Both the position numbers and the translations under genes were made by a program. The notes under the pieces were generated by a model, which was given only the letters and a program-made list of their open reading frames with translations, did no database searches and was not told the DNA's origin. Shown here in pieces: positions 33,840 through 43,357 of a stretch of 64,000 nt of DNA; position 1 is the stretch's first letter, and each line of letters opens with the position of its first letter. The DNA is taken from NCBI RefSeq assembly GCF_017815135.1, contig NZ_JAGJCF010000009.1, forward strand, positions 62,001-126,000. The letters run 5' to 3'. The DNA is from Jiella mangrovi. Lineage in GTDB: Bacteria > Pseudomonadota > Alphaproteobacteria > Rhizobiales > Rhizobiaceae.

Positions 33840-34886
33840 TTACTTGACGCCGCTCTGGGCAATGCCCGCCGTGATGTTCTTCTGGAGCAGTGCAAAGACG
33901 ATGGTGATCGGCAGGAGCGTCAGCACCGTCATGGCGAGGATCCCGCTCCACGAGGTCTGGAGATCGCCCTGGAAGGCGTTGAGCGCGAGCTGCAGCGTGA
34001 ACTCCTCCGAGCGGGTGAGGACGATCAGCGGCCAGAGAAACTCGTTCCAGCGCCACATCACCGAGAAGATGACGAGGACCGCGATGGCGGGGGCGGCGAG
34101 CGGCAGGACGATCCGCCAATAGACCCGCCACTCCGACGCATGGTCCATGCGCGCGGCGTCTAGAAGATCGTCTGGAATGGTCAGCATGTACTGACGCAGG
34201 AGAAAGACGCCGGTCGGTGTCGCGACCGCGGGCCAGATCACGCCCCAGGGCGTATTCACGAGCCCCAGCTCGTTGACCACCAGATAGATCGGCACGAGGT
34301 TGATCGTCGGCGGGATCATCAAGGTGGCGATGATCAGGACGAAGACCGTCGTTCGGCCGCGGAACTTGTATTTCGCCAGGGCGAAAGCCGCCATCGAGTT
34401 GAAGATCACCGTGATGATCGTCGCCACGACGGTGATGAAGACGCTGTTCCAGAAATAGCGCATGAAATCGAAGCGCTGGAACAGCTTGGTGTAGTTTCCC
34501 CAGGCCATGGCGAATTCGCGCTTGGGGGTGCGGTCGCCGATCTTGACGTTGATCCTCTCGCCGGGATTTTGCGGATCGACCATCTGGGCGTTGAGGCCGA
34601 TGCGGCGGATCTGTGCCAGAACCTCGCCCTTATGCTCGCCGCCGGTGATCTCGTAGAGCGGCAAAGGCTTGTCGTAGCCCTTGACCATCGCCGTCTGCGG
34701 GGCGAGCGGCAGGAAGCTCGGCGGATATTCCGACAGCGCCGCCTCGGTCTTGAAGGAGCTCATCGCGACCCAAAGGACCGGCCCGAACATCAGGGCGATG
34801 CCGAAGATCAGATATCCCCAGGTCAGCCAGTCGGTGACGTCGAAGCGATCGCGGCCCCGGGTGCGCGAGATGAAGGACCAGACCAT
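33840..34886 (-). CDS. Carbohydrate ABC transporter permease (MalG-like, with insertion)
   Basis: This is an inner-membrane permease of 348 residues; the usual MalG-type length is near 280. The extra length is an apparent hydrophilic insertion of about 70 residues after the first membrane helix ([18 protein letters not shown], then [15 protein letters not shown]), predicted periplasmic. The EAA loop that contacts the ATPase reads [20 protein letters not shown]. It lies ten bases before the ATPase gene and four after the other permease. The insertion may contact the binding protein; that is inference. Confidence 0.9.
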   Translation of the reverse strand: MVWSFISRTRGRDRFDVTDWLTWGYLIFGIALMFGPVLWVAMSSFKTEAALSEYPPSFLPLAPQTAMVKGYDKPLPLYEITGGEHKGEVLAQIRRIGLNAQMVDPQNPGERINVKIGDRTPKREFAMAWGNYTKLFQRFDFMRYFWNSVFITVVATIITVIFNSMAAFALAKYKFRGRTTVFVLIIATLMIPPTINLVPIYLVVNELGLVNTPWGVIWPAVATPTGVFLLRQYMLTIPDDLLDAARMDHASEWRVYWRIVLPLAAPAIAVLVIFSVMWRWNEFLWPLIVLTRSEEFTLQLALNAFQGDLQTSWSGILAMTVLTLLPITIVFALLQKNITAGIAQSGVK

Positions 34887-34890
34887 GTTT

Positions 34891-35883
34891 TCAGCCCTCC
34901 GCCTGGCTTCTTGTCGCCCGCAGCTGCAACAGCGTCAGGACGAGCAGCACCACGGCCATCAGGATCGAGGCGGCGGCGGCCAGTCCGAAGAGCTGCGGAC
35001 GCGAGGCAAAGCCGGTTTCGTAGATATACTGCAGGATCAGCGTGGTCGCCGAGCCGGGGCCGCCGCCGGTGAGGACGAAGATCTCGTCGAAGGCCTGCAC
35101 CGCACGGATCAGGCTGAGGACGAGGACGACGACCATGGTCGGCATCAAAAGCGGCATGGTGATCTTGGCGAAGACCCGCCAGCGCGAGGCGCCGTCCATC
35201 TCCGCCGCCTCGTAGACGTCGGACGGGATCGACTGCAGGCCGGCGAGAAGGATGAGGGTGTAAAAGCCCATATGCGCCCAGATCGACACGAAGATGATCC
35301 AGAAGAACGCCCAGTCGGCGTCGGTCAGCCAGTCGACGGAGGCAAAGCCCATGCCTTCGAGCCCGGCATTGAAGACGCCGTAGCGCTGCAGGATCCATTT
35401 CCAGATCAGAGCGACGACCACCGGCGAAAGCAGCACCGGATAGAAGAACACGCCGCGAAAGAAGCCCTTGAGCGGAATGTCGCGATTGAGGATCAGCGCG
35501 GTGATGAGCGAAAACAGCACCATGAAGCCGACCTGGAGGACGACGAACCAGCCGGTGTTGTAGACGGCGCGCCAGAAGACGTCGCGGCGGCAGCTGTTCG
35601 GGTCGAGATAGTCGGTGCAGGACAGGAGCGAGGAAAAGTTCTCGGCGCCGACATAGGGGCGCTGGGACAGGAGGATCGCGTCCGAGCCGGTCGTTGCGTA
35701 GAAGACGTTGAGGATGATCGGCAGGAAGGTGAACAGCCCGAAGATCAGGAGGTTGGGCAGCAGGAACAGCCAGGCGACACGGCGGATGCCGACGAGGCGC
35801 TGGGCCCTGGCCATCGGCCATTCGAACAGATTGAATACCGTTCGGTAGCCAAGTTGGGCGGCACTGTTGAGTGGTTGGAACAT
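34891..35883 (-). CDS. Carbohydrate ABC transporter permease (MalF-like)
   Basis: This is an inner-membrane subunit of 330 residues pairing with the MalG-like permease. A membrane segment near residues 37-60 (AWLFLLPNLLIFGLFTFLPI) is followed by a periplasmic loop with two cysteines (LLSCTDYLDPNSCRRD) and further helices. The EAA loop reads VYEAAEMDGASRWRVFAKIT. The translated start MFQPLNSAAQL is short before the helix, as usual. It is separated from the binding-protein gene by 160 bases carrying a strong hairpin. Confidence 0.92.
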   Translation of the reverse strand: MFQPLNSAAQLGYRTVFNLFEWPMARAQRLVGIRRVAWLFLLPNLLIFGLFTFLPIILNVFYATTGSDAILLSQRPYVGAENFSSLLSCTDYLDPNSCRRDVFWRAVYNTGWFVVLQVGFMVLFSLITALILNRDIPLKGFFRGVFFYPVLLSPVVVALIWKWILQRYGVFNAGLEGMGFASVDWLTDADWAFFWIIFVSIWAHMGFYTLILLAGLQSIPSDVYEAAEMDGASRWRVFAKITMPLLMPTMVVVLVLSLIRAVQAFDEIFVLTGGGPGSATTLILQYIYETGFASRPQLFGLAAAASILMAVVLLVLTLLQLRATRSQAEG

Positions 35884-36011
35884 GGATTGGCCGTGGGCTC
35901 TCTTGCATGACCGTCGAAACAGCGAGGTTTTCGAACGCGGTCACGCGCCACTTTGAACTGCGGCGTCCGGGGGAGGAAAGCGTTCCTTCGCCCTTGGCCA
36001 TGCATTGTCGA

Positions 36012-36034
36012 GCGGGCCGCGCGAGGCGGCCCGC
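36012..36034 (-). other. Hairpin after sugar-binding protein gene
   Basis: A perfect 9-bp stem GCGGGCCGC/GCGGCCCGC with a 5-base loop lies nine bases beyond the binding-protein stop on the transcribed strand. No T-run follows. It probably protects the upstream mRNA or partially terminates, giving excess binding protein; this is inferred from its position. Confidence 0.55.
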
Positions 36035-36043
36035 CGATTGATC

Positions 36044-37330
36044 CTACTTGGTGTCGCTGGAAGCCTGGACGGCCTCGTTGACGTCGGCATTAATACGCTT
36101 GAGCGCTTCGTCGAGGGTGGATTCGCCGACGATCGCCTGGGTCAGCCGCGCCACGGTGGCGTTCATGATGGCACGGTTGTTCTTGTAGCCCTGGAAGGCG
36201 AAGGCCCGATCCGAAAGCTGCCGGGCCGACTTGGTGAAGACCGCGAGCGCCCGCTTCACGTTTTCGGGTGCGCCGGGATAGTCGACGCCCTTTTCCTGGA
36301 GGGTCTTGTTGGCGGGAATGGCCTGCGTCTTGCCGATGAAATCGGCATAAACGTCTTCCTGAGCCATGAAGTCGAGCAGTTTGGCGACGGCTTCAGGGTG
36401 CTTGGTGTGCTTGAAGCCGACGATCGAGGCCCCGCCGGGAATGCCGGTGCAGGCCACCGGGCCGCAAGGGGGCGGCACGACTTCCCAGTCGAAGGCGTCG
36501 CCGATCTCGTTGCCAAAGCGCGCCACCTGCCAGGAGCCCGACATGTAGAAGACGAGCGTGGCGTTGATGAATTCCTGGGATGCGTCCTGGTATGTGGCGC
36601 CGCCCGAGCCGGCCCACACGTCCTTCGCCATGGTGCCGTCCTTGTTCCACTGGACGAATTTCTCGGCGAATGCCCGGAAACCGTCATCGACGGTGATCGG
36701 CTTGCCGCTGTCGTCGAAATACATGGCGCCATAGGAGATCGCCGGCCCGGCGAAACGGTGGCCGGAACGGTCCATGGCCATCGGATATGGGGTCCCGGTC
36801 TTCTTGGCGACTTCGGTGGAGGCCTTCGCCCAGTCGTCCCAGGTAGCCTTGTCGCCCGGCATCTCGACACCGGCCTGGTCGAACAGCGTCTTGTTCACGA
36901 ACGGCCCGGTGATCGTCAGCTGGTCCGGCAGGTTGTAGATGCCGTTATCGCCCTCGCCGTTGATGCGGGTCCATTTCAACTCGTCGCCGTAGTTCTTTTC
37001 CCAGTAGTCGGCGTCCTTGAGATAGGGGCGAAGATCGAGCATGTAGCGGGCGAGGCCGCCGAGATCGCTGACCCGGGCGATGTCCGGCCCGCTGCCGCCG
37101 GCCAGCTGAACCGGCAGGCTCTCGAGGATTGCCTTGTAGGGCACCTCGTCGATGGTCACCTTGATGTCGGGATTTGCCGCCTCGAACTTCTTGATCTCCT
37201 CGCCCCAGGTCTGGCACTCGGTGCCGTCCTGATAGCACTGGAATCTGAGTTCGACGGTCTGCGCCAAAGCCGGCGACAGGGTCAGGCAGCTCGCAGCCGC
37301 AGTGGCAGCCAGGAAAAGTGATTTGACCAT
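36044..37330 (-). CDS. Extracellular sugar-binding protein (candidate sulfoquinovosyl-glycoside receptor)
   Basis: This CUT1-class periplasmic binding protein of 428 residues has a signal peptide MVKSLFLAATAAASCLTLSP (cleavage near ALAQ). The fold is seen in IKKFEAANPDIKVTIDEVPY, GPDIARVSDLGGLARYM and GIPGGASIVGFKHTKHPEA. Four cysteines in two pairs (CYQDGTEC and CGPVAC) are unusual for the family and may form disulfides. A strong GGGGAGGAA precedes ATG 37330. It is the first gene of the operon ending in the sulfoquinovosidase, so a sulfoquinovosyl glycoside is the suggested ligand; the sequence alone cannot prove it. Confidence 0.88.
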   Translation of the reverse strand: MVKSLFLAATAAASCLTLSPALAQTVELRFQCYQDGTECQTWGEEIKKFEAANPDIKVTIDEVPYKAILESLPVQLAGGSGPDIARVSDLGGLARYMLDLRPYLKDADYWEKNYGDELKWTRINGEGDNGIYNLPDQLTITGPFVNKTLFDQAGVEMPGDKATWDDWAKASTEVAKKTGTPYPMAMDRSGHRFAGPAISYGAMYFDDSGKPITVDDGFRAFAEKFVQWNKDGTMAKDVWAGSGGATYQDASQEFINATLVFYMSGSWQVARFGNEIGDAFDWEVVPPPCGPVACTGIPGGASIVGFKHTKHPEAVAKLLDFMAQEDVYADFIGKTQAIPANKTLQEKGVDYPGAPENVKRALAVFTKSARQLSDRAFAFQGYKNNRAIMNATVARLTQAIVGESTLDEALKRINADVNEAVQASSDTK

Positions 37331-37522
37331 GAATTCCTCCCCGATCTGGTCTCCTGATCTGCCTTAGTACGCCTCACGCACCACCGCAACACGCGCATTA
37401 GGAGTGGTCGGAGGAAACAAAGCGCGTGCGGTTGCGATTGGGACGATGCGGGGCCCGGAAGACTTTCCGGCAAATGCGCCTATCTGGGGGAGCGCATCCC
37501 AGGCCCAGACCGGTACCCGCCC

Positions 37523-38278
37523 ATGTCCCTCCTCACCATCGCCCTTCTCTTCCTCGCGGGCTTTGCCGCCAGCGCGATCAACGCGGTAGCCGGGGGTGGC
37601 ACCTTCATTTCCTTCGGCGCGCTGTCGCTCATCGGCGTGCCGCCGATCTCCGCCAACGCCACCGCCTCGATCGCCCAGCTGCCCGGCTATTTCACCTCGA
37701 CCCTGCCTTATATGAAGGACATCCGGGGGATATGGCGCGAGATCCTCGTCCTTGCCGTGGTTTCCGTCGTCGGCTCGACCCTCGGGGCGCTGATTCTCCT
37801 GTGGCTGAACAATGCGCAGTTCGCCGCTGCTGTCCCCTGGCTCCTGCTGGGCGCGACAGGGCTGTTCGCGGCGGGCCCGCTGTTGAAGCCAAAGCCACGC
37901 CCGGCGGGCACGACCCCCGGCAAAAGGCGCTTTGCCGCCCCGGTGATGCAATTCGTCACCGCGATCTATGGCGGCTTCTTCGGCGCCGGCATGGGCATCA
38001 TGATGCTGGCGACGCTGGGGCTGACCGATTCGGGCGACTATCACCGCCTCAACGCCATGAAGAACGTTCTCGCCAACGTCATCGCCGTCGTCGCGATCGT
38101 CGTCTTCGTCTCCGGCGGCGTCGTCAACTGGCCGGGCGCTCTCGCCATGATCCCCGGCGTCGCGCTAGGCGGCTATTGCGGCGTGTGGATCGCCAAGCGG
38201 GTGCCTCAGATCGCCGTGCGGGCCTTCGTCATCGCCGTCGGGTTGTTTCTGGCGGGGTATTATTTCGTGACGGGGTGA
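37523..38278 (+). CDS. TauE/SafE family anion (sulfite/sulfonate) exporter
   Basis: This polytopic inner-membrane protein of 251 residues has the TauE/SafE family repeats, AGFAASAINAVAGGGTFISFGAL in the first half and FVTAIYGGFFGAGMGIMMLATLG in the second. Known members export sulfite, sulfoacetate or sulfolactate during breakdown of organosulfonates; others transport unrelated anions. It is transcribed divergently from the sugar-binding protein gene across 192 bases. Next to a sulfoquinovosidase operon, a role in removing sulfite or a sulfonate end product is plausible but inferred. Confidence 0.88.
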   Translation: MSLLTIALLFLAGFAASAINAVAGGGTFISFGALSLIGVPPISANATASIAQLPGYFTSTLPYMKDIRGIWREILVLAVVSVVGSTLGALILLWLNNAQFAAAVPWLLLGATGLFAAGPLLKPKPRPAGTTPGKRRFAAPVMQFVTAIYGGFFGAGMGIMMLATLGLTDSGDYHRLNAMKNVLANVIAVVAIVVFVSGGVVNWPGALAMIPGVALGGYCGVWIAKRVPQIAVRAFVIAVGLFLAGYYFVTG

Positions 38279-38537
38279 GGGGCGGCGAGCCGCATGCCAT
38301 CCGATTGACCCGATGGCTTCCGCGCCCCATCCGGGGAATGACGAGTCAATTACTGGTCATTGAGTATCTCGACAAAATCGACAGGCTGCGGAAAATATCA
38401 TGATCAGTTACCGAGGAGTGCTTTCGAAGCCTTCAAGGACTTTCTGAAACCTTGGTCGCATCCGCTTTGTTGGCAGTTCGCTGCGCAATACGAATTTGCC
38501 TTTACGCGGAAGAATGGCATCTGCACGGACGCGATGA

Positions 38538-38714
38538 TCTTCCATTCACTCGGCTTCGTCTTCGGCTATTGGTAGCAAAGGACGCCTACGACGATCTAAC
38601 GGAAAGATCGCCGAAAAGTTGCATGGCGGCAATCCCCAAGGCAACATCATCTTCGAGAATTCGCAGGCTGCCGTGCTGGCGATCACCGAGGCGCTGAAGG
38701 GGGCAAAGCAATGA
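38538..38714 (+). pseudogene. C-terminal fragment of a broken gene
   Basis: An open frame with strongly coding-like third-position GC runs from just after a TGA (38535-38537) to a TGA at 38712-38714. It encodes a tail with NGKIAEKLHGGNPQGNIIF and AAVLAITEALKGAKQ, but no ATG, GTG or well-placed TTG start. Its stop overlaps the ATG of the next gene (ATGA), as in intact operons. The preceding 38279-38537 shows short open pieces in other frames only (for example AFEAFKDFLKPWSHPLCWQF from about 38418), consistent with frameshift or deletion decay. The parent family is not recognised. Confidence 0.45.
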
Positions 38715-39025
38715 AAGGGCCGGCGGACTTCGAGAAGGCGATGCACCAGATCTATGTGCGAGCCAAGAAGGAGGCCGGCTACAACGCGACGATCTATCTC
38801 AGGATGCTCCACGAGCGTCACGGCCTCGGAACGGCCAAGGCGCTGATCAACGCGCCGAAGGTATCGGAGGGATACACGCATCTCTACGAGCGAGGCCGGC
38901 TCGATCTGACGGTGGAGGCATTGATCGTCGAAAATTCCCGTTGGCATCCGCTCTTCACAGATGGCGAGATCGAGAGGGCGAGAAAACGCCTCGCGGACTA
39001 TGAATATGTATCGAGAGGTGGCTAA
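38711..39025 (+). CDS. Small conserved protein of unknown function
   Basis: This protein of 104 residues is helical and charged, with FEKAMHQIYVRAKKEAGYNA, GTAKALINAPKVSEGYTHLYER and VENSRWHPLFTDGEIERARKRL. I recall similar short proteins in varied bacteria without assigned function. Its ATG overlaps the stop of a degraded upstream gene. Its TAA interlocks with the TAG of the DUF2283 gene on the other strand. The context of gene decay and a toxin-antitoxin-like pair suggests an accessory patch. Confidence 0.75.
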   Translation: MKGPADFEKAMHQIYVRAKKEAGYNATIYLRMLHERHGLGTAKALINAPKVSEGYTHLYERGRLDLTVEALIVENSRWHPLFTDGEIERARKRLADYEYVSRGG

Positions 39026-39219
39026 GCCGCCTCTGTGAGAAGCTCCGCGGGAAGCTGGGTGCGGGCGTCGAGCAATTCGATGCCGACGATATGGCCCTCC
39101 GCGTCATAATCGAGGATCACGTCGGGAGAGACTTCGGCGCTTTCGATGACACGCGATTCCGACAGCCGCATGTAAGCGGCGTTCGCCTCGGCATCGTAGC
39201 GAATGCGGATCGGTTTCAT
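39022..39219 (-). CDS. DUF2283 family protein (possible antitoxin)
   Basis: This protein of 65 residues is of DUF2283 type: RIRYDAEANAAYMRLS, then VSPDVILDYDAEGHIVGIELLDA. Its ATG overlaps the stop of the DUF4258 gene by four bases, so the two are translationally coupled. DUF4258-DUF2283 pairs recur in bacteria and are suspected toxin-antitoxin modules; antitoxin activity here is inferred from pairing and size. Confidence 0.82.
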   Translation of the reverse strand: MKPIRIRYDAEANAAYMRLSESRVIESAEVSPDVILDYDAEGHIVGIELLDARTQLPAELLTEAA

Positions 39220-39479
39220 GGCGGTCTCCGCGCATCTCGATCGAAGAAGATGGTGATGATACGCCGTTCGCGCTCGTCTTCAAAGCAGACGACGCGCAGG
39301 ATGCGACCGCCGAATTCGGGGATCGCCTTGTAGTATCGTGTCCGCCCCGGGCGCGGATCGTCTGCAATCCAGTCGGGCGCTTCGACTGTCCGGATGACCC
39401 ATTCCGGGTCGAGCTTGCGCTCTTCGATCGAGTCGATCGCATGTTGGACGAAGGTCAGGGGTTTCGAGGAGGGCGCCAC
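39216..39479 (-). CDS. DUF4258 family protein (possible toxin)
   Basis: This protein of 87 residues has the DUF4258 pattern: an N-terminal helix with His and ERK (TFVQHAIDSIEERKLDPEWV), then a beta-rich part (GRTRYYKAIPEFGGRILRVV, FEDERERRIITIFFDRD). The fold is thought to resemble small RNase-type toxins. It begins 15 bases after the lepA stop on the same strand and could share its transcript. Toxicity is not shown by sequence. Confidence 0.8.
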   Translation of the reverse strand: MAPSSKPLTFVQHAIDSIEERKLDPEWVIRTVEAPDWIADDPRPGRTRYYKAIPEFGGRILRVVCFEDERERRIITIFFDRDARRPP

Positions 39480-39494
39480 CGATTCCCCAGTTCC

Positions 39495-41315
39495 TCAACC
39501 GTCCATCTTCAGCGCCGCAATGAACGCTTCCTGCGGAATCTCGACCTTGCCGAACTGGCGCATGCGCTTCTTGCCCTCTTTCTGCTTTTCGAGGAGCTTG
39601 CGCTTTCTCGTCGCGTCGCCGCCATAGCACTTGGCGGTGACGTCCTTGCGCAGCGCCGAGATGGTCTCGCGGGCAATCACCTTGCCGCCGATCGCCGCCT
39701 GGATCGGGATCTTGAACAGGTGGTGGGGGATCAGCTCCTTCAGCTTCTCGCACATCGCCCGGCCGCGCCGGTCGGCCTGGGTGCGGTGGACAAGCATCGA
39801 GAGCGCGTCGACCGGCTCGGCATTGACCAGAACCGAGAGCTTGACGAGATCTCCTTCCCGGTAATCGGTCATCTGGTAGTCGAAGCTGGCATAGCCCTTG
39901 GAGATCGATTTCAGACGGTCGTAGAAGTCGAACACCACCTCGTTCAGGGGCAGCTCATAGGCGACGAGGGCGCGCTTGCCGACATAGGAGAGGTCGATCT
40001 GGATGCCGCGACGCTCCTGGCACAGCGTCAGGATGTTGCCGAGATAGTCGTCCGGGGTCAGGATCGTCGCCTTGATCCAGGGTTCCTGGATGTGATCGAT
40101 CCTGACGACGTCGGGCATGTCGGCCGGATTGTGCAGCTCGATCTCCGAGCCATCGGTCATGCGCATCTTGTAGACGACGGAAGGAGCCGTCGCGATCAGA
40201 TCGAGGTCGAACTCGCGCGACAGCCGCTCCTGGATGATCTCCAGATGCAGCAGGCCGAGAAAGCCGCAGCGGAAACCGAATCCAAGCGCCGCCGAGGATT
40301 CCATCTCGAAGGAGAAGCTGGCGTCGTTGAGCCTGAGCTTGCCCATGGCGGCTCTCAGATCGTCGAAATCGGCGGCGTCGACCGGGAAGAGGCCGCAGAA
40401 GACGACGGGCTGGGCCGGCTTGAAGCCCGGGAGCATCTCCGTCGTCTGGCGCTTGTCCTCGGTGATGGTGTCGCCGACGCGTGTATCGGCGACTTCCTTG
40501 ATCGAGGCCGTGATGAAGCCGAGCTCGCCGGGCCCGAGCGCATCCACCTGCACCATTTTCGGGGTGAAGACGCCGACCCGGTCGACCGGATATTTGGCGT
40601 CGGTGCCCATCATCCGGATGGTCTGGCCCTTCTTCAACTCGCCGTCGATGATGCGCACGAGGACGATGACGCCGAGATAGGCGTCGTACCAGCTATCCAC
40701 CAGCATCGCCTTCAGCGGCGCGGTGCGGTCGCCCTCCTTCGGGGCGGGGAGGCGATGGACGATGGCTTCCAGAACGTCCTCGATGCCGAGGCCGGATTTC
40801 GCGGAGATCATCACCGCCTCCGAGGCGTCGAGGCCGATCACTTCCTCGATCTGCTCCTTCACCTTGTCGGGCTCGGCGGCGGGGAGATCGATCTTGTTGA
40901 GGACCGGGACGATTTCCAGATCGTTGTCGAGGGCGAGATAGACGTTGGCGAGCGTCTGCGCCTCGACGCCCTGCGCCGCGTCCACCACCAGAAGCGCGCC
41001 CTCGCAGGCCGACAGCGAGCGCGACACCTCATAGGCGAAGTCGACATGGCCGGGCGTGTCGATAAGGTTGAGGACGTAGGTCTCGCCGTCCTTCGCGGTG
41101 TAATGCAGACGCACGGTCTGCGCCTTGATGGTGATGCCGCGCTCGCGCTCGATATCCATCGAATCGAGCACCTGTTCCTTCATCTCACGGGTGTCGAGAC
41201 CCCCGGTGTTCTGGATCAGACGATCGGCAAGGGTCGACTTCCCGTGGTCGATATGGGCGACGATCGAGAAGTTGCGGATGCGCGAAAGCGGCGTGTCGGC
41301 GGGCATGGTGCTCAT
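39495..41315 (-). CDS. lepA: Elongation factor 4 (LepA)
   Basis: This ribosome-associated GTPase of 606 residues back-translocates or rescues stalled elongation complexes, especially under ionic or cold stress. G1 is [10 protein letters not shown]3 [12 protein letters not shown], and G4 [11 protein letters not shown]-like domains follow, and the LepA-specific C-terminal domain ends [10 protein letters not shown]. Length and order match the family. MSTMP offers two possible start methionines three codons apart. The DUF4258/DUF2283 pair follows at close spacing. Confidence 0.97.
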   Translation of the reverse strand: MSTMPADTPLSRIRNFSIVAHIDHGKSTLADRLIQNTGGLDTREMKEQVLDSMDIERERGITIKAQTVRLHYTAKDGETYVLNLIDTPGHVDFAYEVSRSLSACEGALLVVDAAQGVEAQTLANVYLALDNDLEIVPVLNKIDLPAAEPDKVKEQIEEVIGLDASEAVMISAKSGLGIEDVLEAIVHRLPAPKEGDRTAPLKAMLVDSWYDAYLGVIVLVRIIDGELKKGQTIRMMGTDAKYPVDRVGVFTPKMVQVDALGPGELGFITASIKEVADTRVGDTITEDKRQTTEMLPGFKPAQPVVFCGLFPVDAADFDDLRAAMGKLRLNDASFSFEMESSAALGFGFRCGFLGLLHLEIIQERLSREFDLDLIATAPSVVYKMRMTDGSEIELHNPADMPDVVRIDHIQEPWIKATILTPDDYLGNILTLCQERRGIQIDLSYVGKRALVAYELPLNEVVFDFYDRLKSISKGYASFDYQMTDYREGDLVKLSVLVNAEPVDALSMLVHRTQADRRGRAMCEKLKELIPHHLFKIPIQAAIGGKVIARETISALRKDVTAKCYGGDATRKRKLLEKQKEGKKRMRQFGKVEIPQEAFIAALKMDG

Positions 41316-41464
41316 GCACCGCGATATAAAGACAGTTAACGCGTCTTGGAAGCGTTCGATTGCGCGTTGCGGGAGAGTTTTCGAAGCTCTGCCGCGGCGC
41401 CCCGTCGCATGGGCGGACCGCCGCGGCAGGAAGGCTCCGGGGCTGGCTGCGGTGAGAGGCGCGC

Positions 41465-41983
41465 TCAGCGGCCCGCGAGAGCCGCTCTGGCGGTCGCGGA
41501 TTGCCGGTGATGGGTGTGGCAGATGGCGATGGCCAGCGCGTCGGCGGCGTCGTCGGTGTCGAAACTCGCCTTCGGCATCAGCACCTTCACCATCATGTGG
41601 ATCTGCTTCTTCTCGCCATGGCCGACGCCGATCACCGCCTTCTTCACGGCGTTCGGTGCATATTCGGCGACGGGCAGCCCCGCCAGCGCCGGTACCAGCA
41701 GCGCGATGCCGCGGGCCTGGCCGAGCTTCAAGGTGGCGACGGCGTCCTTGTTGACGAAGGTCTGCTCGACGGCGGCCTCGTCCGGCCGGTGGGTGTGGAC
41801 GATCCCCGACAGGCCCTCATGCAGCTGGCAGAGCCGCGAGGCGAGGTCGCATTTGGCATCGGACGTCACCGTGCCGCTCGCCACGAAGCGCAGCGAGTTG
41901 CCCAGCGTCTCGACGATGCCCCAGCCGGTGCGGCGCAGGCCGGGATCGATGCCGATGATACGGATGGGGCTCTCCATTAACAT
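41465..41983 (-). CDS. ruvC: Holliday junction resolvase RuvC
   Basis: This endonuclease of about 172 residues cuts Holliday junctions with RuvAB. Acidic catalytic residues are visible in [14 protein letters not shown] (Asp), DEAAVEQTF (Glu) and [16 protein letters not shown] (Asp pair). Start ATG 41983 has AGAGAAAG about 11 bases upstream; ATG 41977 and TTG 41992 are alternatives. The usual partners ruvA and ruvB are not adjacent; lepA lies downstream and a serine hydrolase is divergent. Confidence 0.94.
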   Translation of the reverse strand: MLMESPIRIIGIDPGLRRTGWGIVETLGNSLRFVASGTVTSDAKCDLASRLCQLHEGLSGIVHTHRPDEAAVEQTFVNKDAVATLKLGQARGIALLVPALAGLPVAEYAPNAVKKAVIGVGHGEKKQIHMMVKVLMPKASFDTDDAADALAIAICHTHHRQSATARAALAGR

Positions 41984-42157
41984 TTTGTTCAAACTTTCTC
42001 TTATCCGAATCGCTGACGATTGGACAGACGAAACATGAACAAAGATGAAACGAAGCCGGTTTCCGGCGGCAGTGCCGAATCCTGATCACGGACAGGCGGG
42101 ATCAAAGCCAGGTGAGTGCGCTCCCGCCCGGCAGGCAGGCAACCTACATTTGCTGCC

Positions 42158-43261
42158 ATGACCAAAAAAGCCCTTCGCCGGATCGCTCTTCTCGCGGCAG
42201 CGACGCTCGGTGCCGCCACCGCGATCGCCGCCGTCCCGTCCTTCGCCCAGACGCCGATCCCGCGCCAGGCGCCGGAGCGGTCCTCGAACGCCCCGGACGG
42301 GCCGGCGAACCCACAGGCCTCCTTCGATGCTGCCGTGGCGCGGGCGGAGGCGCTGGAGCCGCTTCAGACGCTCCTCGTCGCCGTCGACGGTGAGCGTGTG
42401 GTGGACGAGGGGTTCGGCGGCCATCGCACCGACCGGGCGACCAACATCAAATCCGCGTCGAAATCGATCGTCTCGGCGCTGGTCGGCATCGCCATCGATC
42501 GCGGCATTCTCGAGGGCACCGACCAAAAGATCGCGCCGATCCTGAAGGACAAGTTGCCGACCGATCCCGATCCGCGGCTTGCCGAGATTACCATCGGGAA
42601 TCTCCTGTCCATGCAGGCGGGGCTGGAGCGCACCTCGGGCGGCAATTACGGCGGCTGGGTCGCCAGCCGCGACTGGGTGGCGAATGCGCTGGCCCGCCCC
42701 TTCGTCGCCGATCCCGGCGGGCCGATGCTCTATTCCACCGGCTCGACGCATCTTCTCTCGGCGATCCTGACCAGGGCCAGCGGGCGCTCGACGCTGCAGC
42801 TGGCGCGCGACTGGCTGGGGCCGGCGGGCGTGTCGATCACGGCCTGGGAGCGCGATCCGCAGGGGATCTATCTCGGCGGCAACCAGATGGCGATGACCCC
42901 GCGCTCGCTTCTGAATTTCGGCGCGCTCTACCGGAATGGCGGCCGCACCGCCAAGGGCGAGCCGATTATCCCCGAAGCCTGGATCAGGCAGTCATGGGAG
43001 CCGCGCACCGCTTCGCGCTATTCCGGCGACCTTTACGGCTATGGCTGGTTCGAGCTGCGTCTCGCCGGCCACGACGTCCATTACGGCTGGGGCTATGGCG
43101 GGCAGATGCTCTACGTCATCCCCGATCTGAAGACGACGGTGGTGATCACCTCCGATGCCACCTCGCCCTCTGCCCGCAGCGGCTACAAGAGCGATCTCCA
43201 CGCTCTGGTCGCCGACGAGATCATTCCGGCGGCGGAAGCGCGGCAGGCGGCGGGAGGCTGA
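42158..43261 (+). CDS. Exported serine hydrolase (beta-lactamase/penicillin-binding-protein fold)
   Basis: This protein of 367 residues has a signal peptide (RRIALLAAATLGAATAIAAV, cleavage near SFAQ). The nucleophile motif SxxK is Ser99-Ala-Ser-Lys102, a Tyr-containing second motif occurs in MLYSTGSTHLLS, and the C-terminal strand reads YGWGYGGQMLYVIPD. It belongs to the class C beta-lactamase/esterase (UPF/6-aminohexanoate hydrolase-like) group. Members are amidases, esterases or peptidases; antibiotic hydrolysis should not be assumed. Start ATG 42158 begins the signal peptide. It is divergent from ruvC. Confidence 0.85.
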   Translation: MTKKALRRIALLAAATLGAATAIAAVPSFAQTPIPRQAPERSSNAPDGPANPQASFDAAVARAEALEPLQTLLVAVDGERVVDEGFGGHRTDRATNIKSASKSIVSALVGIAIDRGILEGTDQKIAPILKDKLPTDPDPRLAEITIGNLLSMQAGLERTSGGNYGGWVASRDWVANALARPFVADPGGPMLYSTGSTHLLSAILTRASGRSTLQLARDWLGPAGVSITAWERDPQGIYLGGNQMAMTPRSLLNFGALYRNGGRTAKGEPIIPEAWIRQSWEPRTASRYSGDLYGYGWFELRLAGHDVHYGWGYGGQMLYVIPDLKTTVVITSDATSPSARSGYKSDLHALVADEIIPAAEARQAAGG

Positions 43262-43357
43262 GGCGCGAGGGTCAAGGCCTCCACCTCCGCTGCGGGCGGG
43301 CCGGCGGTGTGCTATCGTCTGCCGCGCAGGGGAAGCGAGAGTTGCCGGAGATTGCCA

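Noticed and set aside
42158-43261. Serine hydrolase as an antibiotic-resistance beta-lactamase
   Set aside because: SxxK and fold are shared by esterases, amidases and peptidases; nothing in the sequence or neighbourhood points to resistance.
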